Below, one piece after another: positions 35,734-47,563 of a DNA stretch of 64,000 nucleotides. The DNA is from Prostheceraeus crozeri. Taxonomy: Eukaryota; Platyhelminthes; Polycladida; Euryleptidae. Position 1 is the first letter of the stretch. Every line of letters starts with the position of its first letter. The notes beneath the pieces were generated by a model. The model was not told the origin of the DNA and made no database searches. It worked only from the letters and a program-made list of their open reading frames with translations. The translations under genes were made by a program, and so were the position numbers. Location of the stretch: contig CAJQUW010009199.1 in the NCBI GenBank assembly GCA_907163375.1, forward strand, positions 1 to 64,000, read 5' to 3'.

Positions 35734-36345
35734 TACTCTTTAATCATGCAAAAAATGTCCTATCACCAATATGCACAAGCGTTAATGACCTTTCCATCCA
35801 TCCTTTTTTAGATTTTGCCCTGTATTAGTTAGGCCGGCCCTATTGCTTCCGGAGTTTGCTGTTGTGTTCCTTGACTTTCTGCTTCATCTGATGTTGCACT
35901 AGTTTTTTTCACACACATACATTTAGCTGAACACTGTAAAGGGTCGCAAAAGTGTGACTTCAGGTATATAGCACAATTTCAATCAGTCATCAGAATGAAT
36001 AATGGCAGATAGCAATGGACAATAAATGTAGTTAGAACAAATGTCCTTTGGCGATCGGGTCATCATTTTTTCATCAACAACAATAACTTCTTTGTGCTGT
36101 TGCACCGGTGTTACGAAATTTAATTTCCTTAGGTTTTATCTCGTAGGAAACTGGAACCATAGTGGGAAAATAAGAACACAGTGTTATTTGCTAAGCCGGA
36201 AGCTTAAACCAGGGGGAAACTAAAACACACTTAAAAATGTTGAATTTAATTTTCCTATCGGAATATTAAACCATGGTTTTAGTTTCCGGTAGGAAACTGA
36301 GACAGAGGGAGAGAGAGAACTATAATACCGGTCTTTCACTGCTGC
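35730..36345. other. no gene seen; short degenerate repeats
   Basis: A GGAAACT-rich motif recurs at about 36,145-36,160, 36,205-36,225 and 36,280-36,300, partly inverted. A GA-rich tract is at 36,305-36,318. Confidence 0.4.
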
Positions 36346-36385
36346 GTTGTGCATGATTAAGCTCGGTGAGCGAAACGTCGCACAA
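36346..36385 (+). ncRNA. hammerhead-ribozyme-like motif (degenerate)
   Basis: Stem I TTGTGC (36,347-36,352) pairs with GCACAA (36,380-36,385). Between them are ATGATTA (consensus CTGATGA; the C3-G8 pair would be A-U), stem II GCTC-ggt-GAGC (36,361-36,371), then GAAA-CGTC (36,372-36,379). The ACGT is self-complementary, as in the dimeric hammerheads of Penelope-like and other small retroelements, where stem III is too short to form alone. One extra A precedes stem II. Probably a fossil motif from a retroelement end. Confidence 0.45.
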
Positions 36386-36455
36386 TAAAATAATAACATA
36401 GTATCCGAAGACGTTTTTTCTCATACTTTTCAACAATAACTTCCTTTCGCTACAG

Positions 36456-36628
36456 TCTCTACTCTTCAGGCATTAAGAGTCATCCGAAAAAGATTGACAA
36501 ACACGGAAGACTCATTGTCATCTATGATTACAGTTCCAAGTCTAGATGACAATTTCCAAGCATCTGAGGGCATGTTGAAACTGTATTTTGAGCATTTTAA
36601 TGAAAGAAAATCAATTCAAGAAATTTGA
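36456..36628 (+). CDS. possible terminal coding exon, unknown
   Basis: A good acceptor (ttcctttcgctacag) is followed by 56 open codons: STLQALRVIRKRLTNTEDSL, then SSMITVPSLDDNFQASEGML, then KLYFEHFNERKSIQEI and a stop. The composition is protein-like (amphipathic, charged). No family is recognised and no upstream exon is known. Two further protein-like frames follow on the same strand within 2 kb. Confidence 0.3.
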
Positions 36629-37651
36629 ACATGTTTACTCATGCCTAAATTCAACAATATCTTCTACATTCTGGTATATTCAAGTTTATCAGTGTAAGTT
36701 TATTGACTGAATAACCAAAGGCTGCTCGATTCTTCAAAATTTGGCATTTTTCGTGAAAACAATGAATATGCACGTTGAGCAAACATCTAGAAAAAAATGC
36801 ATCTATCTATAAGACAAATATAACTATGCTTCCTCAAATTAATGTGAATACATGCTGTGATTTTAGTTGTTTGTTGAAACATTTTCAAATTTAGGAATAT
36901 AAACTTCAATTGCATTTTTACTTATTCATCTAGTCAGAAAGTCGATGACTATCATTTAGAAAAGTGTATTTTCTCATATAAATTTTGATCACTATCTTAA
37001 AGTGGTGCTGTGGAGGTGTGTCACGCACCAAGTGCGGCAGAAAGTTACATAAGTTTTAATGTATAATCACATTGACCTCTTTCAGACGAAAAGTCAGATA
37101 GAATTACCTACTACTTACAAAATACAGCTCTAAAAAGTCGGCATCAAAGAACAATATTGATAAATTTCATTATTGTAAGTCTTACACTTCATTTTCGAAC
37201 TTGCAAGAAAGTAATTAATTTATAAAATAAACTTATCCATCGATTTTCCCATTATCTTATCTAAAACTCCCTCACCACAAGAAAGTCATCTGGGCCACTG
37301 GACTTTATTCCAGAATTGAAAAGCAATGAAATGATATCATGTGTGATTTATTTCCGATTTTGAATAATTCAACTTTCATTGAACGAAAATTGATGGCTAT
37401 TTTTCTCACACTGATGAGCTAATGTTTTCAAATTCACCGACGAAATTTATGCGGATTTCGTGCTTAACTTAAATCCCTTTCGGTGCTGTTGCTGCATTGC
37501 CCATTATGCTAGGACCTTAAAATCGTGCAAAGTCATCAAGCATCACCGCTTGGTTTGCTCTTTATTCAACATGATCTCCGCATTTTATATGAATCACTGA
37601 CATCAGAATAAAATCACTTTTTATTTGTTCAGCGGAGTTTTGATTTTATTT

Positions 37652-37851
37652 TGAAGGCTTCACCCTCAGGTGATGATCTTATCACGAGATGTCTAGCGAG
37701 AGATAAAAATATACATGTATTGACGCCAGTAACCACTCATTACGATGAGGCGCACAGTGTGGAAAGACACTGGTTGCACTTTTCCACCAAAATCTCGATA
37801 AAGGATCTTCAGAAGGAATGGATCTTCAGACGATTCTCCCTTAACGTTTGA
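37652..37851 (+). CDS. possible coding exon, unknown
   Basis: After a pyrimidine-rich acceptor-like end (ttttgattttattttgaag) the frame reads ASPSGDDLITRCLARDKNIH, then VLTPVTTHYDEAHSVERHWL, then HFSTKISIKDLQKEWIFRRF and a stop. Protein-like but not recognised; its relation to 36,456 and 37,943 is unknown. Confidence 0.3.
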
Positions 37852-37942
37852 CATTTTCACTTGTTATAGTTTCATTTTTGATTCTCAATGATTTATCTTT
37901 TGTTCATTTCTGAATACATAAATGGTAGATTTTCTTTAGATT

Positions 37943-38330
37943 TCATCATGGCTTTTTCTTGCATAATAATGAATTACGCACTGACATCGCTGCAATGATT
38001 GCAGTAGCAAGCAGCAAATCATCACTGATATATGCAGTTATCAGTTATCATTTATTCCATGACTGCTTTAAGCAGAGAAGTGGATTATCAAAATTTCTCA
38101 GAAAGAGTCCACAATTCTCCAAAAAGATTCTTGATTGGGTGAAGAATCTTCTTTCAACAGATTCCATACATGAATCCGCTCAGCAATTTAGATTGGTGGG
38201 AGGACGGAAAAAATTATCATATCACCTGAAAGAGCACTTGCCGTTATTAAAATTGTTGAACCATGCAATACAGTACAATACAACGCTTTCAGAGCTTGAA
38301 CTAAGTTGTGACGTATTCATCATGTTGTAA
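37943..38330 (+). CDS. unrecognised open frame, about 125 codons
   Basis: It begins after an acceptor-like 'tttctttag' and reads NNELRTDIAAMIAVASSKSS, YAVISYHLFHDCF, RKSPQFSKKILDWVKNLL and HLKEHLPLLKLLNHAIQYNT before a stop at 38,330. It is helical and basic, with no motif I can name. A GTAAGA donor-like site at 38,325 could end an exon. The origin (host gene or old mobile element) is undecided. Confidence 0.3.
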
Positions 38331-38341
38331 GATTAGACCGC

Positions 38342-38626
38342 GAACTCAATAATCGTGATATCTATGCTATGAGATGGGAACGTGTAAAAGTTAATTTCAA
38401 ATGGCTCCTCTGGATTTTAGTAGTCCAAATAATCAGCGCAATAAACATGGCCTCTGTTGCAATAACAGAAGAAAATTTGGCAAATTTAATTAACAAATCT
38501 ATCGACCTTAAGTCCTACTTTTCAAAACGTTTTTTACTTTCGAATGAGATTAGAAAAGCTAGACATGAATTTGATGACACCCGAAGTTTTCCTATGATTA
38601 AAAAAATTCTATTTTGTCGTGCCTAA
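38342..38626 (+). CDS. unrecognised open frame with one possible membrane helix
   Basis: It encodes RLDRELNNRDIYAMRWERVK, then a hydrophobic run FKWLLWILVVQIISAINMAS, then VAITEENLANLINKSIDLKS and a basic end before a stop at 38,626. It lies immediately after the previous frame but is read separately here. No family recognised. Confidence 0.25.
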   Translation, partial: ELNNRDIYAMRWERVKVNFKWLLWILVVQIISAINMASVAITEENLANLINKSIDLKSYFSKRFLLSNEIRKARHEFDDTRSFPMIKKILFCRA

Positions 38627-41600
38627 GATCTAATAAGAATTACTTAAATAACATTCAACTTTTGAAGACCGTATTTAATGTCTAGGGTAGGATTCAAGAC
38701 TCAGTGATCCGTGAAAATCGTCTACTGAATGTTTCCACACAAAATGATTGCAAAAGTTCCGAAACAAATTAATTTTGCTGAAAACGTGACTTTTTTCATA
38801 TTTCATCAACAACAGCTCTCATTAGAATAACAGAAATATCGGAGGAAGGAAACTTAACCTGTTTCCACATATCAAACCACTTAAAGATATTATACTACAG
38901 AATCACTTTTGAGACACACACTTATCTGTCTTTCCGTAAAAGCAATTCCGGCCATTATTTATTCTCGATCTGTGAAGTAAACTGTTTTGTGAGCAGTAAA
39001 CAGAAACTCTCATCGCGAGAGAAGTTGAATTTCTTATCAGATATTCGAGTCACAGATGTTTCTCATCTGCTATTCGAGGCATCTGTTCATACATTATCTA
39101 TTCTCGAACGTGACTTGATGTACATGTACATTAATCCTCGAATCTAGCTTCCCAGACAAGAATAGCAAACGATGAATATTTTCCGCCTATTCAAGCTGTC
39201 TGTCAATATTCGTAAGGGTCGTTCATCACCACCTGCTTCAAATCAGAAGAAAATAATGAAATATATGAAGTATCTAAATAAGAAAATAATCGAATATAGA
39301 TCGACGGCATTCAATAAATTCGAAAGTATTTAGTCTGCTTCTAAGACAGCCTTAGTTTTCGAAGGGCGGCTTGTTTTCTTAAAGTCTTTTTTTATTTTTT
39401 TTGTATGGTTCAATAAAAATATGTGAGACAGGAGACTCATATTTTAGCAAATAACAGCTTGAGATCCATGAAGGACTCCAAGCATCGTTCAGCTGTCCAA
39501 CTGATGGTTATATAATAAATAAATTTTATTTGTAAATTTTATTTTAATGTTTTACCCAAGTTTCGTCTCCCTATCTCATTAAAGACACAAAGTTTATCGA
39601 GAAGAACTGTTTGTCATAGAGGAAACATCCGCTACAGTGACTATTCATCTCGCCTTTTGGCCCTAAATTTACATTTTTTAGAAAAACGTAGGTAGGATTT
39701 CATTTTGGATTATGCTATTCCTATTGGATTCCATTTTGGTGTATGAAATTGTGGATAATCTTGTTGAACCCGTCGATCAATTATTCAGCATCTGTAATCG
39801 AGTTTCTACCCGTGGACATTGTCTTAAATTGAGGAGCCGACTGTAGAGGATTCTTTTTCGCTCATCGTCTTGCTAGTAGTGCATGGAATTCCTTGCATGA
39901 GTGTATAGTCAGCACCATCTCTCAAATCATTCAACGTTGTGTTACACTCGCACATAAAGGTATATATTCTTGACATCTCTATGTGAATTTTATATGAACT
40001 TGTGTATTTTGTTAACGTTTTGCAGATGTTTTGTAGGCTAAACATATGCGTTGTCAACAACCAGTGATGCCTTTTGTGGTATTAGCTGCAAATAAATTTA
40101 TTCATTTATTTATTTATTGATTGTGAATATTAAAAATTACTTTCCAAATACAAACTAAGATATTCTTTTGCAGTTTTGCAAATTCGGCTCACTCTACTTA
40201 CAATCAGAAAATTAAAATGTTGTGATGTTCTCACACCAATTCAACTTCAAGCCATGTTTCATGACCATCAAGATCGGGATTTTCACCTGCAATTTATGTA
40301 AACACATTCTGTCATGATCTGATAAATATCTGATAAAAAAACAGTTTCATCTGATAAATATCCCTCAGCTGAACATCAAGTGTCTCAATTGTATTTCACT
40401 TCATAACCATCCTCAAGTTAGTCAGCAACCATCAATTTCTTCGGCAATTATTCGGGGATGTTGTGTGGGACGTCTGGATACTTTTCATCAATTAGTTGAT
40501 TGATTCGAAGCTTCTTCTTTCACCTCCTGTAATACTAGATTCTATTCCGAAACAAATCGAGACTATAGATGTGCATAAAGAAGCATGTATGCCTGAACAG
40601 CTTTACATTGATGGTATTGTAGAAGATAATCAATAGGGATTGTAGATAATTCAATGAAGCGCTAAGTATACGAAAGTGCACACACATGTGTGACGCTATT
40701 CAAAATGAATTAAAGAAGATTGGCCTCACATTCTTGAATCAAAAACAAAGAAAAAGTGATGGAGTCTTACAAAGTTACGATGACAATATGATCATGATTT
40801 CAGCTTTCTTTATATTCTAAAGAGTAAATAAATCTAATAAATTGTCCTTTAACTATAAACCTTAGATGTTTTCAGTTCAACAAAATATGTGACCCATATT
40901 ATAGCAAATAAAAGCTTGAGATCGTTGAAAGATCCCAAGCGTGGTTTAACTATCCAACTGACGGTTAATGGGTGAGCGCATTAATTCGTAAATGAGTTGT
41001 TAGCTACATTTTTGACTTAGTTGCCTTCTTTCTCCCCTTACTTCTGCCATTTCATTGTTACACCCAAGACGAGCACATTTTCCGCTAGTGTACCATGGAT
41101 AGTACACATCCTTCGCGCATAAAAATGTGTTCTTGCCACTCAAGATTGTAGCCCCCTACGCGCCGACGATTTAGGCCGCCTTTGAAAGGTAATGTATCTT
41201 CACTCCAACTCCTATGTTGATAACTATAAATAGCAGAATGTCAATGTAAGTTCATATGTGCGACAACGATTGCACTGCAATATGTAATTTTGTTGATTTT
41301 TTGCGTCGGTGTTCTCCGTAGCAGAATTAAAAGATCACAACGCTCCAGATAAAGTCCGGGGTGGGGACAATGTCACCACTGTCCAAATCACCAGTACGGA
41401 CAGCTTCATTTATTTGCATTAATACAAAAATATATGCATCCTTTGATAATTTACTTTTTAGTAACAGTGACAATGTCCTATCATTTTATCATTTTAATGT
41501 GGCATTTATATGCCTACATTTATTCAACAGAACGCCAAAATGCTCATTATCAATAAAAAAACAATTATAACAAGAGTAAGAGATAAGGAATGAAGTCAAA

Positions 41601-41779
41601 GTCAAGAAGCTGCCTCAGTTCCGCTACCTGCCGTGTTGCCCCCCAGTTATGGCGCTGCTGATTCGCTGCTTCAGCCAAAAAGTTTCTCTTGACTCTCATA
41701 GCCTCTGATATACGGCTGCCGATGTATCTAAAAAACAAGTTAGTGCAGTTGTCGTATACACCGGACGTTTATATGGCCA
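38627..41779. other. no gene seen
   Basis: AT-rich. Two similar blocks ('caaataacagcttgagatcc...' near 39,455 and 'caaataaaagcttgagatcg...' near 40,907) form a dispersed pair that continues through 'ccaagcgtggtttaactatccaactgacgg'-like sequence. Confidence 0.45.
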
Positions 41780-42145
41780 CTATGGCTCAAATTGGTAGTG
41801 ACCACTCAATTTCGCGTATTTGCAACGTTTTCCTTTTTCTACGGAAGTAGCGATGGAACTGGCTGCCAATAATGAGTTGATTAAATTGGATGGCGCAAAA
41901 GTGTCCACCCAAGTAAAATCCCAAACTACCGGTCTGCCGCATCGTAGTGGGACAGTGGTCATACCGTCAGGTCTCCAACCATCACTTCGACGAAGGCCGA
42001 CAGGCTCGAGAGCTGATAGGATCCATGCAGAAAGAAGAGCTCGGTGAAGTACATCCTTGACTTCGGAATGTCTTGAGGCTGTGCCACAGTTGTGACAGGA
42101 CAAGAGATGCAAACCCAAGCAGTCGACCATGCCTCCACAGCGATA
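41780..42145 (-). pseudogene. LINE-type C-terminal nuclease-like remnant
   Basis: Minus strand: CGGMVDCLGLHLLSC, then ALEPVGLRRSDGWRPDGMT, then CGRPVVWDFTWVDTFAPSNL and KGKRCKYAKL. The Cys/His-rich 'C.GG.VD..GLH.LSC' followed by 'EP.GL.R.DG.RPDG......GR..VWD.T..DT.APS' recurs downstream of reverse transcriptases in many invertebrate retroelements. The RPD...WD.T spacing suggests a PD-(D/E)XK (restriction-like) nuclease, which would nick target DNA; that reading is inference. The polymerase itself is not nearby, so this is a fragment. Confidence 0.6.
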
Positions 42146-43378
42146 ATTAACCCAATCAGGACGGCCCCCCTATCAACTTCTTTTTAAATCTCCTAAAATC
42201 AGTCAGATAAAAGTTCAATTTTTGTGACTTTTAGTTTGTATGCATGTTGAACTTTCAGTAAAAATTTGGGCAAAATTGACTTATTGTAAGGTCAGTTTTA
42301 AAAGTACCTTTTAGAAAATCGATGGTTTTCATTTGGAGTAGCATTGATTATTGATACAATGTTTTTGTACAATATTTACATAATATTCATGCATGTGCAT
42401 TCAAGATTGTTAACATACACATTCATCTCGTGTCCCAAGATCAGTACATGTATATTGTAATGCATACATGTATACATGTGCACCTAAATGTAAAATGTGA
42501 AAATATGAAGGTTTGATGTGAATTTTTAACCATAAAACCCACAGAATAATGCAAAATACATTTCACCATTTGAAAGCTTGCATTCTGACTGTATCATAAC
42601 CTTGTTTTTAAATCGAAGTAGTCATCAGAAGGAGACATTTTTGAAGATAGAAAAATGCAATAAACCATGAAAAGACATTATTTAAGTTCGAATTTCAAAT
42701 TGCTATTTATAGTACTGAAATTAGCGTAGAACATGTTACTTATGACACCATATAGATATACTTGAGTAAAAGTTTGCATAAATACATTATTTGTAATGAA
42801 CAATTTTTGGAGAGTCAAAAAAATACATAGATTCATGAAAATGAAAAAATGCAAATATTAAATTTGAATTTTTGGTATGAAGGTCTTCGAATCATGTAAC
42901 ATAGGCATTACCATTCGAAAAAGGAGACTCGAAATATGTAGTGACTCTGTTTTCAAAAAGTTTTATCCTTCGGAACATGTAAAATTTGAGGGGCTCTGTT
43001 CTCTCCCCCCCTCCGTCCTACGACGCTAAAAAACGCCCGGTCCTGATAGAGTTAAGGGGAACGCAGATAATGGAGCCAATTCTCTGGGTAATAGACATCC
43101 TAAATGCATTATCTTCTATTATAGATGAGTGCCTAATGATGAAAATGGGAAGGTACTCTGAAGATGATGACAAGGAAACCAGCTGACAGAGCAAGTTCTC
43201 GAAACAGGCAAACACATAGTCCACCGAATTGGATAGATTAAGATGCTTGACGGGTTGCAATCAGCAAGTTAATGACATTTCGATCGACATTCATTAAGTA
43301 TCTCTTTAAGCACACTACTAGCCAGTTCCCTAAGTTAGATCGCTTGCAATAATTCATAAATCCTTCTTTTTCAAACAC
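42146..43378. other. no gene seen
   Basis: AT-rich, with ACATGTA-type words around 42,400-42,490. A short GC-richer patch at 42,990-43,190 shows no coding support. Confidence 0.45.
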
Positions 43379-43739
43379 AATGTTGAGCTGCATCCTCAAC
43401 CGAAAAATGGGAACTGACCTGAATAGCTGCTATTTCATCCAATGTCAGGAATCATCAGCAGGCCTAGTTCACATCTCTCAACATCGATACAACTCCCTAT
43501 TCAAAGTTGAAGACATGCCCTGGTAAATATCGCATTAGCAAGATAGTGAAATTTCGACGAGCATCAGTTTCTATTTGCAAATCTAAAGATTACCCAAGCA
43601 TGGCTGCGACTTTAAATAGGGAGTTGTGTCGATGTTGAGAGATGTGAACTAGGCCTGCTGATGATTCCTGAAATTGGATGAGGTGGCAGCTATTCAGGTC
43701 TGTGCCCATTTTTCAACCTAGGATGCAACTCAACACTGT
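43379..43739. mobile_element. fold-back element, about 135-bp arms
   Basis: The arms are about 43,379-43,512 and 43,605-43,739, inverted. Shared words include gttgag(c/t)tgcatcc, ctgaatagctgc, gaatcatcagcaggcctagt and acatctctcaacatcgac. The centre (to 43,567) carries 'agtgaaatttcgacgagc', as in the one-armed copy at 7,545. No coding content. Confidence 0.85.
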
Positions 43740-43835
43740 AATCATTCTATTTACAAAAGATTTTCGAGGGCTTGATGCTGTGAAATCAGCATTCGGTTAA
43801 CAAATATCATGATTTTCAACAAAAAGATTTTTCAT

Positions 43836-43951
43836 CAAAATCGAGCTTCGAGGGCTTTGGTCGTCTTTAGGCAGGCAGAGGTAAAACTGAAGCCAGTGGG
43901 CAGCGCTATTCGATTACAATGCCAAGATTTAAGTTCATTTCTACTATGTAA
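43836..43951 (+). repeat. outer half of an inverted-repeat arm, split by the Harbinger insertion
   Basis: It shares 'gcgagcttc'-like, 'ggcaggcagag' and 'aagccag.gggcagcg' blocks and 'attacaatgccaag' with the complement of 48,143-48,364. The arm continues at 47,649 on the other side of the Harbinger element. Confidence 0.75.
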
Positions 43952-44127
43952 AGGGCAGTTTATACTTCTACGCGCGTACATACGCGCTGCGCTAAGAGTC
44001 AGCAATCACGTGATCTGATGCTGCCAAAACATGGGGAATGTTTATGGATACGCGCGGGCGAGCGTTTATACTTTACGCGTCTGCTACAGTTGTCCGCGTT
44101 GCCGCTTGAAAGTGACTACGACTAGAA

Positions 44128-45941
44128 ATGGAAGAAGAAACCGCCGACATTTTGAATTTATATCTGCTACATAAAAAGTGCAAGAAGAGAAGAAGAAGAA
44201 GAGCTCACTACATCAGGCCTCAGAATGTTACAAGGGAGCTGACCGGAGAATTCAGCAGCCTTCTTCGAGACATTTGGAATCTCCAAGATGGTGATGCTCA
44301 TCACAAGTATTTCCGAATGTCTCGCAGCCGCTTCCTGGACTTATGTAAGCGACTTGAGTCCTTCATCTCCCATGCACCTACCCACCGATATCCTATTGGA
44401 GTTCCTGAGCGTTTAGCGCTAACTCTACGAATCTTGGCGACCGGCAGCAGTCAGCAAAGCGTTGCTGAAACCTACAGGATGGGCAAAGCAACAGTAGGCA
44501 AGATTCTGTACGAAACTTGCCAAGCAATTTGGTCGGAGCTGAAGGATTTCGTTCGATTTCCTGACACCGAGAAGTGGACGGAGATTGCCGACGAATTTGA
44601 ATCATTTTGGAACTTTCCTCTGTGCTTGGGTGCGATAGACGGAAAGCACGTCGTCATAAACGCGCCGGCCAATTCAGGCAGTGACTTCTACAACTATAAA
44701 CACACCCATTCCATTGTCCTGATGGCTGTAGTTGATGCCCGCTATTGCTTTAGCTATATTTCATTGGGATCCTACGGACGCGAGTCGGATGGCGGCATTT
44801 TCGCAAGGTCAGACTTTGGACAACTCCTCGCTGACAACGGACTTGGAATCCCTCCTCCATCCAACCTCCCAAAAACCAACATCAATTCTCCTTACGTTTT
44901 CGTCGGTGATGATGCCTTTCCATTGAAGGATAATCTCATGAAGCCGTATCCAGGTGAGTTATTCAAAATTTTGTTATTTCTGTGATAATTGACTTTTATC
45001 AGATACGTGTAAATCTTTCAAAACATGATAAAAATAGGGTTGCAAAAAATGTTTTTTTGTCCAACATATTTCAAATGTGCTTTAAATAAATTTTATAAAT
45101 GTATATTGTGTGCTTTATGTTTAATATATACATTATTTGTTTCTTGTATTTTTGATGAGAGTAGCGGTAGTACTTAAGGTGAATTGAATAACTATCTTTC
45201 CTAGAAGACTTAATTAATTAAAGGAAAAATTCAGATATGCTGAATTTTTATTTTTTCAGTTCATTTCAAAGCTCACCTCAAAGCTAGCTCAAAGCTAAAT
45301 AAAGGAAAATGCGAAAAGAAATAAGGAGTAAATTATAATAGAAATAATGATAGAAAATATTACTTCGCGAACATTTTCATTATATATATTATAGTGCATA
45401 CATACATGTATGATATATGTGCATTTGTCCATAGACCTTCATGTTTTAATATCAATGACTCTAAGTTTTTAGAATTATTGCAATCGTGTGTTCTATTTCA
45501 GGAACTGGTCTCGGCATTCGGGCTCGAGTATTCAACTATCGACTGAGCAGGGCTAGAAGAATAGCGGAGAATGCCTTCGGAATCCTTCGAGCCAGATGGC
45601 GCATCCTGTCTCGCCCCATTGACTGCAAACCGGAAAATGTGGATCACATTACCAAAGCTACGATAGCACTGCACAACTACTTGAAGCGCACCGACGACGT
45701 GAGTACACCTCGGAGACAAGGATCATCGGACCTCCAAGATTCTCAATCAGAAGGATGGCGATCGATCGTGGAAGGTGACAGTAATTTTCTACCTTTGTCG
45801 CGACTTGGCTCCAACAACAGTGCATTGTCTGCCAGAGGAACTCGTGATCAATTCCGTGATTATTTTATGTCACCAAGAGGAAGGGTTCCTTGGCAGTGGT
45901 CGCATGTTACTCGAGGCACCACTCCCACGTCTAGCACCTGA
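44128..45941 (+). CDS. Harbinger transposase (DDE nuclease, HARBI1-like), two exons
   Basis: Exon 1 is 44,128-44,953 (donor CAG|GTGAGT) and exon 2 is 45,502-45,941 (acceptor ttctatttcag). The joined frame makes 421 aa. A Lys/Arg-rich stretch at 17-25 may act as a nuclear signal. A helix-turn-helix-like region lies at about 95-130 (RLALTLRILATGSSQQSVAE). The DDE_Tnp_4 core has AIDGKHVVI (D171), VFVGDDAFPL (D261) and RRIAENAFGIL (E298); the D-E spacing of 36 is usual. The protein cuts the element ends and inserts them at TWA sites. Its length, intron in the catalytic domain and intact triad match HARBI1-type proteins. It may retain function; activity itself cannot be judged from sequence. Confidence 0.92.
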
Positions 45942-46686
45942 TTAAAATACTTTTTCTTGAAAAATAGCTTTTTGCCAAAGTTGTTCATACAATTTGAAAA
46001 ATCATAATCATAATTTTTGCGCTATTAACTTTGCTCAGTATTTCTGTAATAAGCAGCTGATGACATTTTTCAATAACTTCTCATCTATCATAATATTCAC
46101 GCTCAACTTTTACTAATCTACTAGATTATAGCTTGACTTTTAATTTGCAATGAACTCACAGGTTGTAGAAAATATTTTCATTTATTTCAACTTATAATGT
46201 CATCATATTAATGTCTTTACGATTAATGTATTTTACATTCAATGTAGTCGGGGGTCTTAAATATTAGTACCAATATATTGTAATACATTTCTCAATTAAA
46301 TTTATCGTCTAATGATAACATCCTCATGTACGTATAAATGATCTGCCCTATGTTACATATTCTTTCACGCAATATGTATTTTTACTCCTCATTTATTAAT
46401 ATTTTGAATGATCATATTATAACAGTCACTATTTTTTTAATTTTTTAGAATTTAGAATAATTTAGAATTTATCACCCTTACCATCATTATGTTTTTTGTA
46501 TTCTAAATTTTGCATATAAATTCTGACTATCTAATTCTATGTTTCGAAGTATATTTCTTAGTACAGGTTATCATGAAATATCTTTAACCAGTTCGAATGA
46601 TGAAGTTTTGCTGCAAGCGCAACCCATTCCAGTCATTTCTTTTGAGCAAAAATAACTACTAGTACTTCCACGATAAAAATTTAATT

Positions 46687-47563
46687 CTAAACACCTGTGT
46701 TATCCACACCAGGAAACAGTTCGTCCACTTCGTTTTGCTCCTCGAGCTCACACAAAAGTTCCTGAATTTTCAGCTTTGCTATCCGCTGAATACGTGGCCG
46801 AAAGGAAGTTATCGTACTCGCCACGTAATTTGCAAAATGTCTCTCAGATGAACTTGAAGCACTGCGCCCCCGAACTTCATTGATGTAGCTGAGAATGGCA
46901 GCATCAACTTTGCTCTCCTCCTTCCTTGCTCTCGGGGTTGGAGCTCGACCTCGTACGACGACCACCTCTGCCTCGTCATCCTGAGAATCCTCCACCTCCA
47001 ACTCCAATGCGCTCGAAGGATAATCATTCTCCTTCTCCGAGAAACTCACATTCGATCTGGAAAAAAATCACAAGTATTAGTTTAGATGCAGAGCTTCATA
47101 TAAATATTTTATTTCTAACTTACTCGATGTTTGAATCGGTTATTCTGTGTTTTATGTGGTCTGAGAGAAAGCTCAGAGACTCGTAGAACTTCCACCTCAT
47201 TCTCTTCTGAGCTGGAGCGCCACTTTTTGCATCCATCGACTTCCTCTTTCGTGCATACTGGTCTCTCAAATACTTCCATTTATCTTTACAATCTTTGACA
47301 CTCCTTCCCACTGATTCGGCGATAGTTATCCAAGATTGGGCTGCCATCTCTTGATCCTTGTGATCTCTGCTCCCTGTGTTGTATAAATGCTCATATTTCT
47401 TCACTTCCTCTATCAATTTATCCTCAAAATCGGCATCTCTCTCAACTTCCTGCATGTTTGCTTGGCCTTGCGTAGCGCGTAAAAGTAAGATGCGAGTCAA
47501 CTGCCGAAATCTACGCGCGTAGATTCTCTTCATGTCCAAATGACCGGGTGAATCACTCTTCAT
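46687..47563 (-). CDS. Harbinger-linked MADF/BESS DNA-binding protein, two exons
   Basis: Exon 1 is 47,563-47,124 (donor GTAAGT) and exon 2 is 47,056-46,687 (acceptor ttttttccag). The split codon gives Glu147, for 269 aa in all. A MADF (Myb/SANT-like) domain lies at about 46-135: FEDKLIEEVKKYEHLYN, MAAQSWITIAESVG, VKDCKDKWKYLRDQYARKRK and MRWKFYESLSFLSD. A BESS-like helix pair is at the C-terminus (RHFANYVASTI, then RIAKLKIQELLCELEEQ). The middle is acidic (EVEDSQDDEAEVVVV). In PIF/Harbinger elements this second protein (compare NAIF1 with HARBI1) binds the transposase, brings it to the nucleus and recognises subterminal DNA. A second Met at residue 11 could also serve as the start. Confidence 0.88.
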
